A stretch of DNA of 64,000 bases from Flaveria trinervia. Lineage: Eukaryota > Streptophyta > Magnoliopsida > Asterales > Asteraceae. Where the stretch lies: NCBI GenBank assembly GCA_025506515.1, contig CM046451.1, forward strand, positions 68,856,783-68,920,782, given 5' to 3'. This document shows, in pieces, positions 45,888 through 58,200 of this stretch. The position numbers were made by a program, and so were the translations under genes. Within the stretch, counting starts at the first letter, position 1; each line of letters begins with the position of its first letter. The notes under the pieces are model-generated. The model was given only the letters and a program-made list of their open reading frames with translations, made no database searches and had not been told where the DNA came from.

Positions 45888-47270
45888 CTACACATTAGTC
45901 TCATCAGGAATTACCTCACTTTTCTTTTTAACGCCGTTGACCTCTAGCAAATATTGAAAACGTGGTTTATCAAAGGCTTTAGTATAGAGGTCAGCACGTT
46001 GAAAATCTGTATTAATTTTAACCACATCAATTAAGTTCTTTTCAAAACAGTCTCTTATGAAGTGGTATTTAATACCGATGTGTTTGGTCTTAGGATGTTG
46101 AACCAGATTTTTGTTACTGCAATTGCAGCAGAGTTATCAACAAAAATAGGAGTAGATGAGAATTTCAAACCGTAATCCCGCATTTTCTGTTGAATCCAAA
46201 TGATTTGTGAACAGCAACTTGCAGCAGCAACATATTCGGCTTCACAGGTTGACAATGCAACCAATGTCTGCTTCTTACACTGCCATGTAACTAATCTTCT
46301 CCCAAAGAATTGACACCCCACTGATGTAGACTTGTAGTTCATTTTGCAGCCTCCATAGTCCGAGTCACTATACGCCGTGAGCTCAAAGTCATCATCATGA
46401 GGATACCACAACCCCAGTGTGGGTGTACCCTTTAGATAGCGAAAAAACCTTTTGACCCCGATCAGATGATTGACCTTAGGTTTAGCCTGATATCTGGAAC
46501 ATAAACATGTAGCATACATGATATCAGGTCTTGAGGCAGTGAGATACATGAGGGATCCAATCATTACTCGATACATAGTGGCATCTACAAAATCTCCATT
46601 CAGCAGAAGCAGTCTTCTCCATGTCAAAGCGACTGAGAATGTCTCCTACATACTTGGTCTGATGTAGAAAGATCCCATTAGGTGTTTGATCCACCTGTAA
46701 CCCAAGAAAGAACTTCATCTCCCCCGTAGCACTCATCTCAAACTCTTTCTTCATCACTGCTTCAAACTCTTTGCATAACTCTTCGTTCTTTGACCCGAAG
46801 ATTATGTCATCAACATATATTTGTACGAGCAGTAGGTCGCCATCCTTTTCTTTAATAAACAGTGTACAGTCAATGACTCCCCTGCGAAATCCGTGTTTCA
46901 CAACATGAGTCGAGAGTTTCTCATACCAAGCTCGAGGAGCTTGATGAAGCCCATATAAAGCTTTGTCGAGCTTGTAAACTCTATCCTGATGATAAGGGTC
47001 TTCAAATCCCTCGGGTTGACTTACATAGACTATTTCCCTGATTTCCCCATGAAGGAATGCACTTTTCACATCTAATTGATAGACTTTAATCTTCATGTAC
47101 GATGCATAGGCAAGGAAGATACGAATAGCTTCCATCCTTGCCACGGGTGCAAACACCTCATTATAGTCAATCCCCTCGACTTGGCGAAAACCTTGAACCA
47201 CCAGTCGAGCTTTGTTCCTGATAATGACTCCTTGGTCATCCTTCTTGCATTTTAGTACCCATTTGGTGCC
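45888..47270 (-). pseudogene. pol: Copia reverse transcriptase and RNase H (element C)
   Basis: RT is open at 46524-47201: VQGFRQVEGIDYNEVFAPVA, QLDVKSAFLHGE, ALYGLHQAPRAWYE, YVDDI at about 46804-46820, and MKFFLGLQVDQTPNG. RNase H (46055-46627) has MYLTASRPD-type sequence, SDSDYGGCKMNYKST and CEAEYVAAASCCSQIIW. A frame shift near 46110 displaces the last about 70 residues, which end at the stop at 45888-45890. This is the best-preserved RT in the window. Confidence 0.9.
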
Positions 47271-48590
47271 AATGACTTTAGCACCTTTAGGTCTATCAAC
47301 CAGAGTCCATACTCCTAACTTCTTAAACTACAGAAGTTCTTCTTGCATGGCACTCACCCACGCCTCATCATTTAGTGCTTCACTGACATATTTTGGCTCA
47401 ACCTGCAAAACAAAACATTGATAAGCACCATCATGAATGTAACCCTTCTCCATAACTGAGGCGTAATCAGCTGAGTATAGCTGATTTCGGGTTTGTACTC
47501 CTGATCGGACATCTCCAATAACATTGTCAAGGGGATGATAAACGTTTAGTCGTGGTCATTGAGTAGTCGGCACAGTCACCTCCGAACCAAGATTGTGAAC
47601 ATTTTGTTCTACGAAGGGAGTTTGAGGTTCCGAAGTCGAGGGTGCATCACTTGTGGATGCTTGTGGACTTTCAGGAACTGGAACCTGTTCCTCTTGACTG
47701 TTCTGGCCATCTGCATCAGTTTCATCTTCAGAGGAGGAGTCACTGTCATCGACTACCCCTTCTGACTGAGTAGATGATTCTCCCTGTGTGCTAGATGGAG
47801 TATTTAGAATATCATACATCATCCTAGTAGCTAACTCATCATCCGAGGGAGACAGAGGGATGTTGAAGGATTTGAAGAATCCATCATAATCGAAGAAGTA
47901 TGCAGGTCCTTTGCCTGTAGGTGGTGTGGTATATCTCTGAACGTCGACATTACACCACACTTCTACAAGACCCGTTGAGTTATTGTAAACTCGCTTGTTC
48001 GGTATGTTGTATCCTAGAAAAATTCCTTCAAGTGCCTTCTCGCTGAATTTTCCTTCTTGTGTCTTCTTCAGAAGTGTACACGGTGCGCCAAAAGGTTCAA
48101 GATACTCCAAATTCGGTTTGTGTCTTTGTAGTAGCTCATAACATGTCTTTCCGTGGCGCTTGACTATTAAGACTCGATTCAGTGTATAACACGCATTTGC
48201 CACTGCCTCATTCCAGAATTGGATAGGCAGTTTTGAGTCTGCCAGCATAGTCCGTGCTGTCTCTATCAAACTCCTGTTCTTTCTCTCAGCAACGCCATTC
48301 ATCTGAGGTGTGTAAGCAGAAGTGAATTGATGCACAATTCCTTTTCCTTGCATTATGCCTCCATCCCTTGATTCTTGAATTCTGTCCCGTTGTCTGAGCG
48401 TTTGTCGAACTTTTAGCTTGTAGAGGGATTCCAGTGTGGTTACTAATTCCTGAATGTCTCCAAAGTTTCTGATTTGGATTTCAGAAACATTACCCAAGTG
48501 AACCTTGAGTAGTCATCAGTGACCACAAAACAGTACACGTCGCCTGCAATGCTCCTTGTACTAACTGGACCAAACAGATCCATGTGAAGA
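47271..48590 (-). pseudogene. pol: Copia integrase (element C)
   Basis: 47556-48497 contains NGVAERKNRSLIETARTMLA with the catalytic Glu, and FWNEAVANACYTLNR. The block with the second Asp (DNGTEF) is still encoded near 48375-48400 but sits out of frame because of small indels. The first Asp (MDLFGP) lies at about 48575-48590 in another frame. The acidic tail ends near 47556, where a stop separates it from the RT linker. Confidence 0.85.
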
Positions 48591-48593
48591 AGC

Positions 48594-49232
48594 TCAAGGA
48601 AGTTCTATTGAATGAACTTTCTTTTCCTTATGAGACTTCTTTGTCTGATTACCTTTCTTGCAAGCTACACAAAAGTCAGGAAGTTGGAAGTTCTTGACAT
48701 TCACTCCTCTCACTAAGTCCTTCTGAATCAAATGATTCATCTTCCTTTGACTAATGTGTCCCATTCTCCGATGCCAGGAGATTGAATCCTTCTCAGTAGC
48801 TTTAGATAAGAAACACTGAACCTCATGATCCGTTGTAGCAGCTGTTGACAGATCCAAGACATAAAGGTCTTTATATCTTGAAGCAGTCATCAGAACTTGG
48901 TCCTCTGGGATCATATATTCATTCTTCAGCACGTAACACTTCTGGTTATCGAAGATGACTTTAAATCCTTTATCACAGATTTGGGAAACAGAAAGTAAGT
49001 TGTTCTGAAGTTGTTGAACGTAGTTCACCTTATCAAACTTAACTTTTTGATTTCCCACTTCTCCCTGAGCTGTGATATAGCCTCCTTTGTTTCCTACAAA
49101 GGAAACATGCCCTCCTTTTATTTGTTTGACGTTAGATAAAAGGTCTCTATTTCCTGTCATGTGCCTGGATGCTCCGATGTCTATAATCCACGTGTTAGTC
49201 TCAGCACTGTATCGAACACCCTGCACATACAA
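48594..49232 (-). pseudogene. pol: Copia protease and GAG-pre-integrase (element C)
   Basis: The protease site reads IIDIGASRHMTGNRDLL (about 49150-49195): the catalytic DSG has become DIG, with DSG in the B copy. GAG-pre-integrase follows with SISWHRRMGHISQRKMNHLI and a CVACKKGNQTKKS zinc-like end. It is open throughout, so the damage here is mainly the active-site change. Confidence 0.85.
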
Positions 49233-49301
49233 AGTAAATGAATTAGTTTACGTTAGGAACCCAAGCTTTGACTGTCTTGGGTTTCCCAGAGGCATCACAC
49301 A

Positions 49302-50493
49302 TCATAAACTCCACCATTGACCCTTAGAGGGTGAGGGTAGCTCAGGTTCCTTCTTGTCATCAGTATTAGACCCGTAGGTGGACTTTTCTTTCCATAAGCC
49401 AGATTTGTGCAATGCCTGTTTATGATAAACAGCCGTCTGGCTTAGAGGTTGGACTTTAGGTTCACTAGCTCTTCTAGGTGGAGTTAGAGAACTCCTCTTA
49501 GAAGACCTCGGTCTAGAGTCCTGAAGATCAATCTTCTTCCTAGGTGTCTGATAGAAATGACAATAGGAAGCAATGTGTCCACATTCTCCACAGTTGTAGC
49601 ATGACCTGCTATCAACTTTATGAGTAGACTTTCTTTGTGGAGAAGTGCGTGACACTCTAGTAACATCAACCACTTTAGGTTTTGACTCTAGTATGTTTGA
49701 TGTTTTCTCTGGTTTAACAAAATTTACTGTCTTAACCTGTTTCACTTTTTGGTTAACTGGTTTTTGACTTGAAGCATGTGAAAAAGTAGCATTTGAAGTC
49801 CATTTAGGTTCTGATTTGACTCTGTTTGACCCTGACTTTAAGTTAACTTTTTCAAATTCATTTTCCAGATTAACACAAGGCAATTTACCCTTTGCCTTTG
49901 AAGTGGCCTCCTTTTGTTTCTGACCAGATTCAGTAGATGACATGAGGTGTCTGGATCAGTAACAAGAGGAGTAGTCACCACATGATCCTTGATGGGGTTA
50001 TTATTTACTGGTCTAGACTTAGTGTTCATCAAGGTCTCAGGTGGTGGTGGAACCACTTTGTAGCCTAATCCCTCCCCGTTATTCCTTTCTCTCACTAAGT
50101 GTTGAACTATGTGTGAAGAACTAGTCCAACTATGCAGTTTCTGTTTTAATTATTAACTTCTACTTCTAGAACTGCCTTTTGTTTCTTAGTGTCTTCTAGG
50201 GAGTTTAGATAGTACCTAATGTCATTTGCTTGGTTAAAAGCCACTACTTCGGTTTCCCTAAGTTGTTTAGTCAATAGGTCTATTTTTTCTTTGTAACTAT
50301 GCTCATTTTGTTTTAGTACTCTATTAGCCTTAGTGCACAGACGTAAATCTTTTACTAAGTTATCATTATGATCTAATAACCTAGCAAATTTTTCATCTAT
50401 GCTATTCCTAAAAGTGTCACAATCAGAACAAGCATGATTATTAAAAATTTGGTCAGTGGTACTTACCTGAGTTGGTTCAGAAGAGTTAGCCAT
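49302..50493 (-). pseudogene. gag: Gag-pol linker: coiled coil and second zinc knuckle (element C)
   Basis: Coiled-coil segment at 50146-50493 (FARLLDHNDNLVKDLRL, KEKIDLLTKQLRET), then a frame change at about 50095-50150. A Lys/Ser-rich part (49302-49943) carries an intact second CCHC knuckle CYNCGECGHIASYC near 49560-49602. It corresponds to 23330-24490 in B. Confidence 0.78.
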
Positions 50494-52065
50494 CAGTGCA
50501 GCATCAGATGTTTCTTGTTCTGGTGATCTGACTTTTCTGTCTCTGACGTGGAAACTTCCTCAATTGGTTTGTAACTAACCTCGGCTGCAGTTGTTTCTTC
50601 ACTATGTGACATTGCTATCTCAACTGCTATATCACCTTCACTCGCAGAATCATCGTCAATATCCTCAACACTGGCAATGTTAGATTCTCCTGGTGAGACA
50701 AACCTGAAACTCCAATCCTGTCCTTCATCATCATGAGCAGTTAAGGCTTTTGGATCCTTGTTTGATGAAGTAGAACTAGAGGCTTGCTTGTCTTGGCGAG
50801 TAAAAGATGAGAACGGGTTCCCATTCCCCGTCTTCTTTGGCTTGACACATTCTCTTTTGAAGTGCCCCTTCTCACCACAGTTAAAGCAGGTCACTTTACT
50901 CTTGTCGAAGCCAAAGGTGGTATCCTTAGTAGCAACCAAGTTCTGTCCAATCTTTTTTACAAACTTCTTCGCCCTCCGGACAACACTTGCTAAGGCCCAC
51001 ATTATATCCATTCTTTCAAGCTCCATCTCATCCACCTGCTCGTAGTCCTCATCTGCCAGATGGCAGTTTCCAATCTTCCCGGCAACAAGTCCATCATATG
51101 AATGAACCACTGCTGCTAAAAGATCCATATGCTCTCGAGCTACTTCCACGGTCACATTACCGAGGTTCTCGATCTTCAGTTTGGTAGCGCTCTTCTGATC
51201 CGATATGATGGGTACATGATGACCCAGACGTGTCTGATCCAGAAGGAGAAGCATGTGAAGGACCTGACGAGCTAGACACAAAAGCAGTCTGGAGTGGTGC
51301 TCCCGATGTCTTAGCTTGAGGCGTGGCGTTGTATAAAGCTGGATTTTGTGTGTACGAAGACTTCTGAGCTCTATACTTCATCCTTAGTGCTTCTTCTCGC
51401 AACTTAAGAATGAAGTCATTTATATCCAGCTTTACAAGGATTCCATTCTGTCTCAGGTTAGACACGAATGTAGCCCACTTATCAGGCAATCCGTCTGCGA
51501 AGTTGCTTACTTTCTCTTCCATGGTAGTAGCCACTCCATGTGTATGCAGTTCGCTCATCAAGTGGTAGAATCTGTCTATGACTTCGTCCAAACTTTCATT
51601 ACCAATTGATGAGAAGTTATCGAATTCCTTCTTTAACTCCTTTGCCTTGATTGCCTTCAATGATGCATTCCCATCATATCTCTTCTCTAGCTCGTCCCAC
51701 AGTTTCTTGGACTGCTTGTTCTCTGAATACTGGTGGAATATGTCTTTGGGGATAGACTGACTGATCAATGCATAAACTCTTTTCTCTGCATTGTACTTTA
51801 CTTTCTGTGCGTCTATCATCCCGCTTAATGTTAGCTTAACTCCATCAGCTCCCACCGGTGTACTATAACCAATCTCAATGGCTTCCCACAGATTAGGATC
51901 TACCCCATTAAGGTAGATCTCAAAACATTGTTTCCAGTGGGGAAACTCATCTAAAGTCAAAAGCTTTGGTGGTTTATTGTGATTCCCCACCTCACTCTCA
52001 AGCAACAGCAGGTTCTGTATCCTTGAGTCCTTCCCAGCAGTAAAAGCTGACATCTGATCGTCCAT
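50493..52065 (-). pseudogene. gag: Copia gag (element C)
   Basis: Start at 52065 (MDDQMSAFTAGKDSR). The capsid domain is open for about 300 residues (51157-52065) with LDEFPHWKQCFEIYLNG and KKLWDELEKRYDG. A frame shift near 51200 leads into 50493-51281, with an intact CCHC knuckle CFNCGEKGHFKREC (about 50849-50888) and an acidic Ser-rich tail. It is close to functional compared with B. Confidence 0.9.
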
Positions 52066-52099
52066 GACTAATAACTTTATAATCTAATCAAACAAACTT

Positions 52100-52345
52100 T
52101 CACTGATGCGACTGAAGGATGCGAATGAGCTAATCGTGCATATAAACTCTGTGATTGGTTCAATCGTGCGAATGAACTGGGCGATTGGTTCAGTCGTGCG
52201 AATGAATCTGGTGCGTATGAGCTATGCGAACGAACGGTTCAGTCGGCCGAATGAGGGTGCGACTATGTCCAACTGTGCGTATGAGCAATGCGAATGGAGT
52301 CCAGTCGTGCGAATGAGTCACTCGTGCGACTGAAGCTGCTGTTTT
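52100..52345 (-). repeat. Palindrome array in the C leader
   Basis: TCGNNCGA-type motifs (CAGTCGTGCGAATG, CAGTCGGCCGAATG, CTCGTGCGACTG) just upstream of gag, matching the B leader array at 21470-21704. Confidence 0.8.
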
Positions 52346-52545
52346 GCGAAAATTTCTAGGTTTGACGGGTTTCAGCCGTAAAAATTCGAATTTCACAAGT
52401 TCTAATCACCTAAGTCCGTAGAAACCAACTTCGATGAGCAGGGAACTTCCAAGATCACTTTTGATGCCAAAGATTGCGTTTTTAGTGCAAAAACACAAAC
52501 TTTTATGCAATCTTGATTGAATCAACACATAATCAAGAGCCAAAA

Positions 52546-52557
52546 GCTCTGATACCA
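52546..52557 (-). promoter_or_regulatory. Primer-binding site, element C
   Basis: Minus strand TGGTATCAGAGC, two bases from the LTR end at 52560. Confidence 0.9.
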
Positions 52558-52559
52558 CT

Positions 52560-53271
52560 TGTTAGGACCTGGTATTTGACCGAAATACCTAAAGATTAAC
52601 GTGTAAACCAGATCAAATAGTGCGGAATCCTATTTGATTGGCGATCCAATCAGTGAGAACACACGAAGAATCAATCAAGGATTAAAACTAACGTTAGAAA
52701 TCGATTGGGAATCGATCTAATGTGTTCTATGAACTTGGAGAACGAATTGGAAGGTTTCTGGACGGCTAGGGTTCGTCTGGAATCGTAATTGATCGAGAGT
52801 CATTATTTTTCATGAATTGAGTTGTATTTATAGGTTGGCACTATCCAATCGTGCGACTGAACCATTAGTCTGGTTCAGTCGTGTGATTGAACCATGCGGT
52901 TGATTCATTCGTACGACTGAGTGTTCAGTCGTGCGACTGAGCCAATCTTATGTTACAGTCGTACGACTGATCCAGTCTCCTGGTTCAGTCGTGCGATTGA
53001 GTCAATCGTGTGAAGTTCTTCATGCTTATGGTTCATTCGCATGAGCCATTCGCATGAGAACTTCATTAAGTTAAGTTTGAATGTTTTAATTAATTAATAT
53101 AACATAATGTGCAACCATTCAAATAATCATAAACCCAATCAATTCAGTCACGACTCATTAATGAACTATTAAACATTATACCTAACAGACTATCAATATC
53201 ATTTCATTAATCATACCAAACAAGATCTATTACATCACATATCATGATCTAGGGACATACATGTATCAACA
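52560..53271 (-). repeat. 5' LTR of element C
   Basis: 712 bp, almost identical to 39211-39918. Palindrome array at 52845-53055; TATA box TATAAATA at 52825-52832 (minus strand). Confidence 0.92.
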
Positions 53272-53276
53272 CCTTC

Positions 53277-53627
53277 TTCTTCCACTTCTTCTTTATCATC
53301 AGAGAGAACTGTCTTAGTCTCAGGCTATTTTTTTTCCCTCGTAGGCCAACTCCTTTCCTCCCTCTCCCCTTCCTGTACACCTTTTGTCAATTCTGTCACT
53401 ACAGATGGTAAGATCATCTGCATGACCTGATGCACCTCATAAAAAACAGCCTCCTTCACCGAGGCTGTTAAGTTAGCACTCTCATCCCCAACCTCTGGAT
53501 GACGGGTCTTGGGTTCTTTATGAACCACCTCTTCGGCTCTAGGCCTTCTTCTTGTGACCCGTGGTTTAGCACCACGTCCACCACGACCTCCACCGTGTGA
53601 AGCCTTCGATAATCAACCACTGGCCAT
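53277..53627 (-). pseudogene. gag: Gypsy gag, N-terminal part (element D)
   Basis: Start at 53627, Gly/Arg-rich as in H. The open piece at 53325-53528 has VHKEPKTRHPEVGDESANLT and a TELTKGVQEGE region. It is cut by element C; the rest lies at 38297-39210. Confidence 0.75.
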
Positions 53628-53984
53628 CCTCTAACATGCTTTAAGATTCAAACACCAACATGGTCATTCAAGGGAATAGCTTAGTTTAAGTCAAGTATAG
53701 TAAGTCCCTAATTACAGTGGCCAGTTGTGACTAGCCATTTACTTTACTCTTCATACCCCAAGCATTACCTATCCTGACTACATCAGTATCTAAATCTACT
53801 AAAAGCACACAGATCAAATCACATAACATGCGCACATAATGTCGGTTAACATTAAAGAAAATACCTAATGGCACGCAACTACTCAGACTGGCATCCCTTC
53901 CTTTTCACTCCCATTTTCAGTTTAAGTTTAGTTTTCTTTTGAAAATTTACGAGTGTCACTTAAACTTTGGCTCTGATACCAACT
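53628..53984 (-). other. Leader and primer site of element D
   Basis: Noncoding leader between gag and LTR. The primer site at 53970-53981 reads TGGTATCAGAGC on the minus strand, three bases from the LTR edge. Nothing else is seen. Confidence 0.8.
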
Positions 53985-54935
53985 TGTAAGGCCCTATTCT
54001 CGGGACACCCATAGCTGGATTGCATATAAAACATATAATTACATTAACTTTAATAACACATTGAAGCAAAAACATTAAAACAAACATTTAATTTCCATAT
54101 AACTCCTTTTGCAGGTTAATACAACATTTGTTTGTTCGCATTACAATGAAAAATCACTAAACAAAGAATGTCCTTGAAAAAGAGCCAAGTAGCTGCCCCA
54201 TGCAATCCTCAACAACCTTTACCTGCCAATTGGAAACACATAAAAGTCAGCGATGTTGAGCGAGTTATAGCTTTAAAAATAAAACATAATTTACTTTCAT
54301 TTAAAACCATTCTTTACATTCTTTCAAATCATACTATACTTCCGTACATGATCACATATCGTACGTACACACAGATAATAACATTATTATCCTCCTTTAT
54401 TGTTCAACACTTTCTTTCTTTATCTCTTTCCAGATCAGTGTCATCGGCTATACCCCAAATGTATGCACAAAGCGGGTAGTGGGCCGAAGATCATAAATGA
54501 CTTCCATAATGCACATAGCCTGGCACCAGCACCGAGGCAAGTGACAAAAATCCCAAATTTATACTACACCCAAACATATGCACAAAGTGGGTACTGGGCC
54601 GAAGATCATAAATGACTTACATAACGCACATAGCCCGGCACCAGCACCAAGGTGAGTATCCACTATACACCATGTACTATACCACTTGTTAGTCACAAAG
54701 ACTAGACCCATGCGTGTATCCATAAGGGTTAGCTAAACCACACACAGTTGAGCTTATGACATTTTAGTGTAGTGCACCTCTGTATATTTTTCTTGTAAGC
54801 CTTCTTTACTTTCTTATTCATAAATGCATGCATTCTATCGTTATGTTCCTCTTTTCATTATCTTCCACTTTACGTTACATAATACTTTATCATTTCTTTC
54901 ACAACTATAACATGTAAAGCCACGAGAGATAAATC
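53985..54935 (-). repeat. D 5' LTR, left segment with tandem duplication
   Basis: Edge TGTAAGGCCCTATTCTCGG. It contains two copies (about 54460-54540 and 54567-54652) of a unit with GGGCCGAAGATCATAAATGA and GGCACCAGCACC; the 3' LTR has one copy. It also holds the uninterrupted form of B's target site (GTGAGTATCCACTATACACC). It stops at E's target duplication AAATC (54931-54935). Confidence 0.88.
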
Positions 54936-55874
54936 TGAAGGCATTGATCTACCCAAGATTCATATTAAATTGATGTGGCTAGTGTGATATGATCCAAGTC
55001 GGGTCATACCCAATAACAAGCCAAACAAACACCGAAAGATGATTCATTTGTTGATAAGATCATAGAAATAAGTAATGACACCAATTTAGAAAATTGGATT
55101 TTCTAAATTATTGCTTTTGTAGATGAACATCATTATATAATTGATTTGTTCATGAGGGATTACTTATTCATTGTTTAAATTAGTTAAACAATGACAAATG
55201 ACAATGTGTATGTGCTATAAAATTAAAATGGTTTAATTTTATAAAAAGTGGAATGCTAGAGTGTATTATATGTAAAATAATACTTTCAAAATGGAGAAGG
55301 AACAAAAAGGGGAGCCCATTCGGCCACCCCCTTTTTGAATGGTATTGGGAACTTCCTTTTGGGGGTTCCAAGTACATGCATCCATCTATTCCTACAATCT
55401 TCTTTTTCTACACTCAACCTACACACAAGAAAGTCTCTCTCTCTCTCTCTCTTTCAATAACTTTCGGATTATTGAAGCAAGGAAAAACGAATTTTTCAGC
55501 TTACAAGAAGTGTTCTTGACTAAAAATTCCACAAGAAGAAGAGTACTACAAGTTGGTGTTCAAAGCCTAGCAAGAGGGTGTTTGTTGGGGCTTGGGGTAT
55601 GTCATCTTGAGGGCTTCTACATTGAAGTTACAGCCACAAGAACTCATCCAATAATCTCCTGAAATCTCGTTTTCCAGCAGCCCTAAAGGTTGTTTCTTTT
55701 ACCTTCTTATGTTCTTTACTTTGTATGATATTCGTATAATGATCCATGGTTTGGGGTTGCTTATTAAATGGTTTAATAACCAGATTATTAACATGTTTTA
55801 AAACCAAAATTCCGCTGCGTTTTCACATAATACAAGATTATATGAGCTTTGACAAACATGTTAATGTCCCCACA
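54936..55874 (+). repeat. 5' LTR of element E
   Basis: TGAAGGCATTGATC...GTCCCCACA. The true start is set by the target duplication; comparison with the 3' LTR alone would place it about 31 bases too far right. A CT microsatellite lies at about 55433-55453. Short open frames (55180-55662) are LTR sequence, duplicated at 59174-59656. Confidence 0.9.
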
Positions 55875-55875
55875 A

Positions 55876-55889
55876 TGGCATCAAGAGCC
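55876..55889 (+). promoter_or_regulatory. Primer-binding site, element E
   Basis: TGGCATCAAGAGCC, a variant of TGGTATCAGAGCC with one substitution and one inserted base, one base after the LTR. Confidence 0.7.
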
Positions 55890-57315
55890 ACTTATACGAA
55901 TGCATACATGTATATTCTTGCTTGTTCACGGTTTTGTGTTTTTTTTACACCACATACCCGTGAGTTTGAGGGCTGGATTTTTCCCCCTTTTGGTGTTTTA
56001 AAGATACTACTTTATGCATTTAAGGATCTTTAAAACTCTAGATTATTAGATGTTTGTTTATATGTTCTAAACCCATTTGTTCTTGGTTTATGTTGGCCAA
56101 GAACATGGGCTATAAGGGGCTGCCAAAATCGACTATCTTGTGTATGTTTGAACATGTTGTTGTTGATTATGCATAACAAAGCCTAGACCATTTGGATTGA
56201 ATGATTGGTTGTCATGTTATATTCATTTGGGCATGTAATTATTTATTTTTGTTTCAAGTCTTGTTTTGTAATCTATTCATTCATATGGTTTGTAATAAAT
56301 AGATTAGGAGTTTATCTTTACTAGAAAAATGTATTAGGATACATATTTTATAAGGATGCTCAAGATCAAGACTTGAAGAAAAGATGGACAAAGAGAATGC
56401 TTGAAGATGTGGTTTGAAGTGGGAGTTCCTTTTGTCAACCATATGTCATGTTCTTAACCCTTAGGACAAGACCTTTTGACACACTTGTTTTGGCTAAACA
56501 AGTGTGCTCAACTTAGTATGCTTTGTTATGCATATATGTATTGTTTTGGTTATGCTTGGTTGAATGCTCATGATGTTGTTTTGTTTTGAATATTTGGATG
56601 TGACTAACAAACCATCAATTATAACAAGCTATAATAAGAAATTGGTTCTCCATAATTAAGCATAAATAGAATAGTTCTACAAAAGGAGTTAAATGATCTT
56701 GCAAATAAAATGGGTTTTATTTAAAAGAAAACCATAGAGTGCCATATGGTTGAATGCATACAATCATATGATACTTAGTCTTTTCTATATAAGAATTGAG
56801 AAATTGTAAATTCCTTTTGAAAACAAGTTTAACACCATCCTTTTACACAACACTTAGGTTACTTGCAAACTCTTAGTGGGATAAAGGTCACTTAACCACT
56901 TTGAGGGAACTTGTAACTTGAGGTGAGAATACCATGTTTGTGGCATAAAGGTCACCTAACCACTTATGTAGTAAACTCATATGTGTGTGTAAGTAGGACG
57001 ACTTGATTTATAAAATATATTGAATGGATCACCTAAAATGTGTTTTATAAAAGGTGTTGATGGGATTAACATGCCGTTATAAACATAAGATGTTCAAATG
57101 ATCCCATACCACTAGAAGTTGCAATGGGTTGCAATTGTCATTTATGACTACCTTGTTTATTTAAATAATGGGATAAGGTCACCTAACCAATTTAAATATA
57201 ACGTTGGATTCTAAAATTTTATTTATTAATAGTCTATGAGACATAAAGGGTATTAATAAATGAAATATACTATTAAATCAACAATTACTAAAATGGACTT
57301 TGTAAAATCTTGTAG
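55890..57315 (+). other. Leader of element E with three direct repeats
   Basis: 1.4-kb leader without a coding region. Copies of GATAAAGGTCACCTAACCA lie near 56876-56900, 56940-56963 and 57168-57190. The same three-copy arrangement is in F. It may serve RNA dimerisation, packaging or translation; that is inference. Confidence 0.7.
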
Positions 57316-58200
57316 ATGGCCGACAATATCAACGCTAATAATGATGTACCAAACTAAAACAACCAATCTCTTAGGGCGATCCTTCAAAGGGATCGTCTAA
57401 CACCTAACAACTTCATGGATTGGTACCGCAACTTGAGAATCGTTCTCAAGCAAGAAAAGCGGGCCTACATCATTGATGATCCCATCCCCGATGAACCTAA
57501 CGAAGAGGATGTGGAGGCCTATAATGATTGGGTTAAATATGTGGAAGACTCTATCCAAGTCTCTTGCTAATGTTAGCAAGTATGACACCCGAACTCCAAA
57601 AGGAGTATGAGCTCCATGGAGCTTATGACATGATCACTCAGTTGCGGGAAACGTTCCAGCAACAAGCTAGGGTGGAGCGCTTCGAAATGGTTCGAGCGCT
57701 TCATGCATGTCGGATGGAGGAATCCCAATCAGTTTCATCTTATGTTCTTAAGATGAAAATCCATATCGACCGCCTTCAGAGGCTTAACTGTCCTGTCTCA
57801 AAGGAGTTGGCCATGGATTTGATCCTTAACGGCCTAACTAGGAGTTTGAGGCGTTTGTCATGAATTACAACATGAACGGATGGGACAAGAGCATAAATGA
57901 ACTTCATTCAATGCTCAAATCAGCTGAGGCGGGAATGGGTAAAAGGGTTTTACCCGTTCTCACCATTAATGAAGGTGGAAGAAGGAGAAGGTCTCTACCC
58001 ACCCCCCTAAGGCAACTGTTGCAAAAGGAAATGGACACGTTAAAGGAAAGGGGAAAATGGTTGTTAGGGCGTAACCTCCGAGGCCCAAGGAGAAGAAGCA
58101 GAAGGTTGCTATTAACGACCCATGCTTCAAATGTGGTGAGATAGGGCATTGGATGAGAAATTGTCCAGTCCATCTCAAAGAGTTGAGAGAAAAGAGGGAT
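57316..58200 (+). pseudogene. gag: Copia gag (element E)
   Basis: Start at 57316 (MADNINANNDVPN, then a stop). The conserved NNFMDWYRNLRIVLKQEKRA follows, then a one-base shift near 57565. The core at 57564-57863 has ELQKEYELHGAYDMITQL and QARVERFEMVRALHAC. Another shift at about 57840 leads to 57860-58144. A CCHC knuckle CFKCGEIGHWMRNC lies near 58127-58168, in the next frame. Same family as F. Confidence 0.85.

Larger units (their letters stand above)
39211..53271 (-). mobile_element. SIRE-like copia element C (14.1 kb)
   Basis: Same family as B in opposite orientation. Target duplication CCTTC at 39206-39210 and 53272-53276. From right to left: 5' LTR, primer site, leader array, gag, protease, integrase, RT/RNase H, spacer, array, accessory gene in two exons, polypurine tract, 3' LTR. 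The LTRs differ at only about two positions in the first 140 bases, so C is younger than B. Frames are longer than in B but still broken. Confidence 0.94.

Noticed and set aside
55253..55662. Overlapping plus-strand open frames starting MLECIICKI and MVLGTSFWG, repeated at 59247-59656
   Set aside because: They lie inside the E LTRs, are duplicated only because the LTR is, and cross a CT microsatellite. No protein family recognised.
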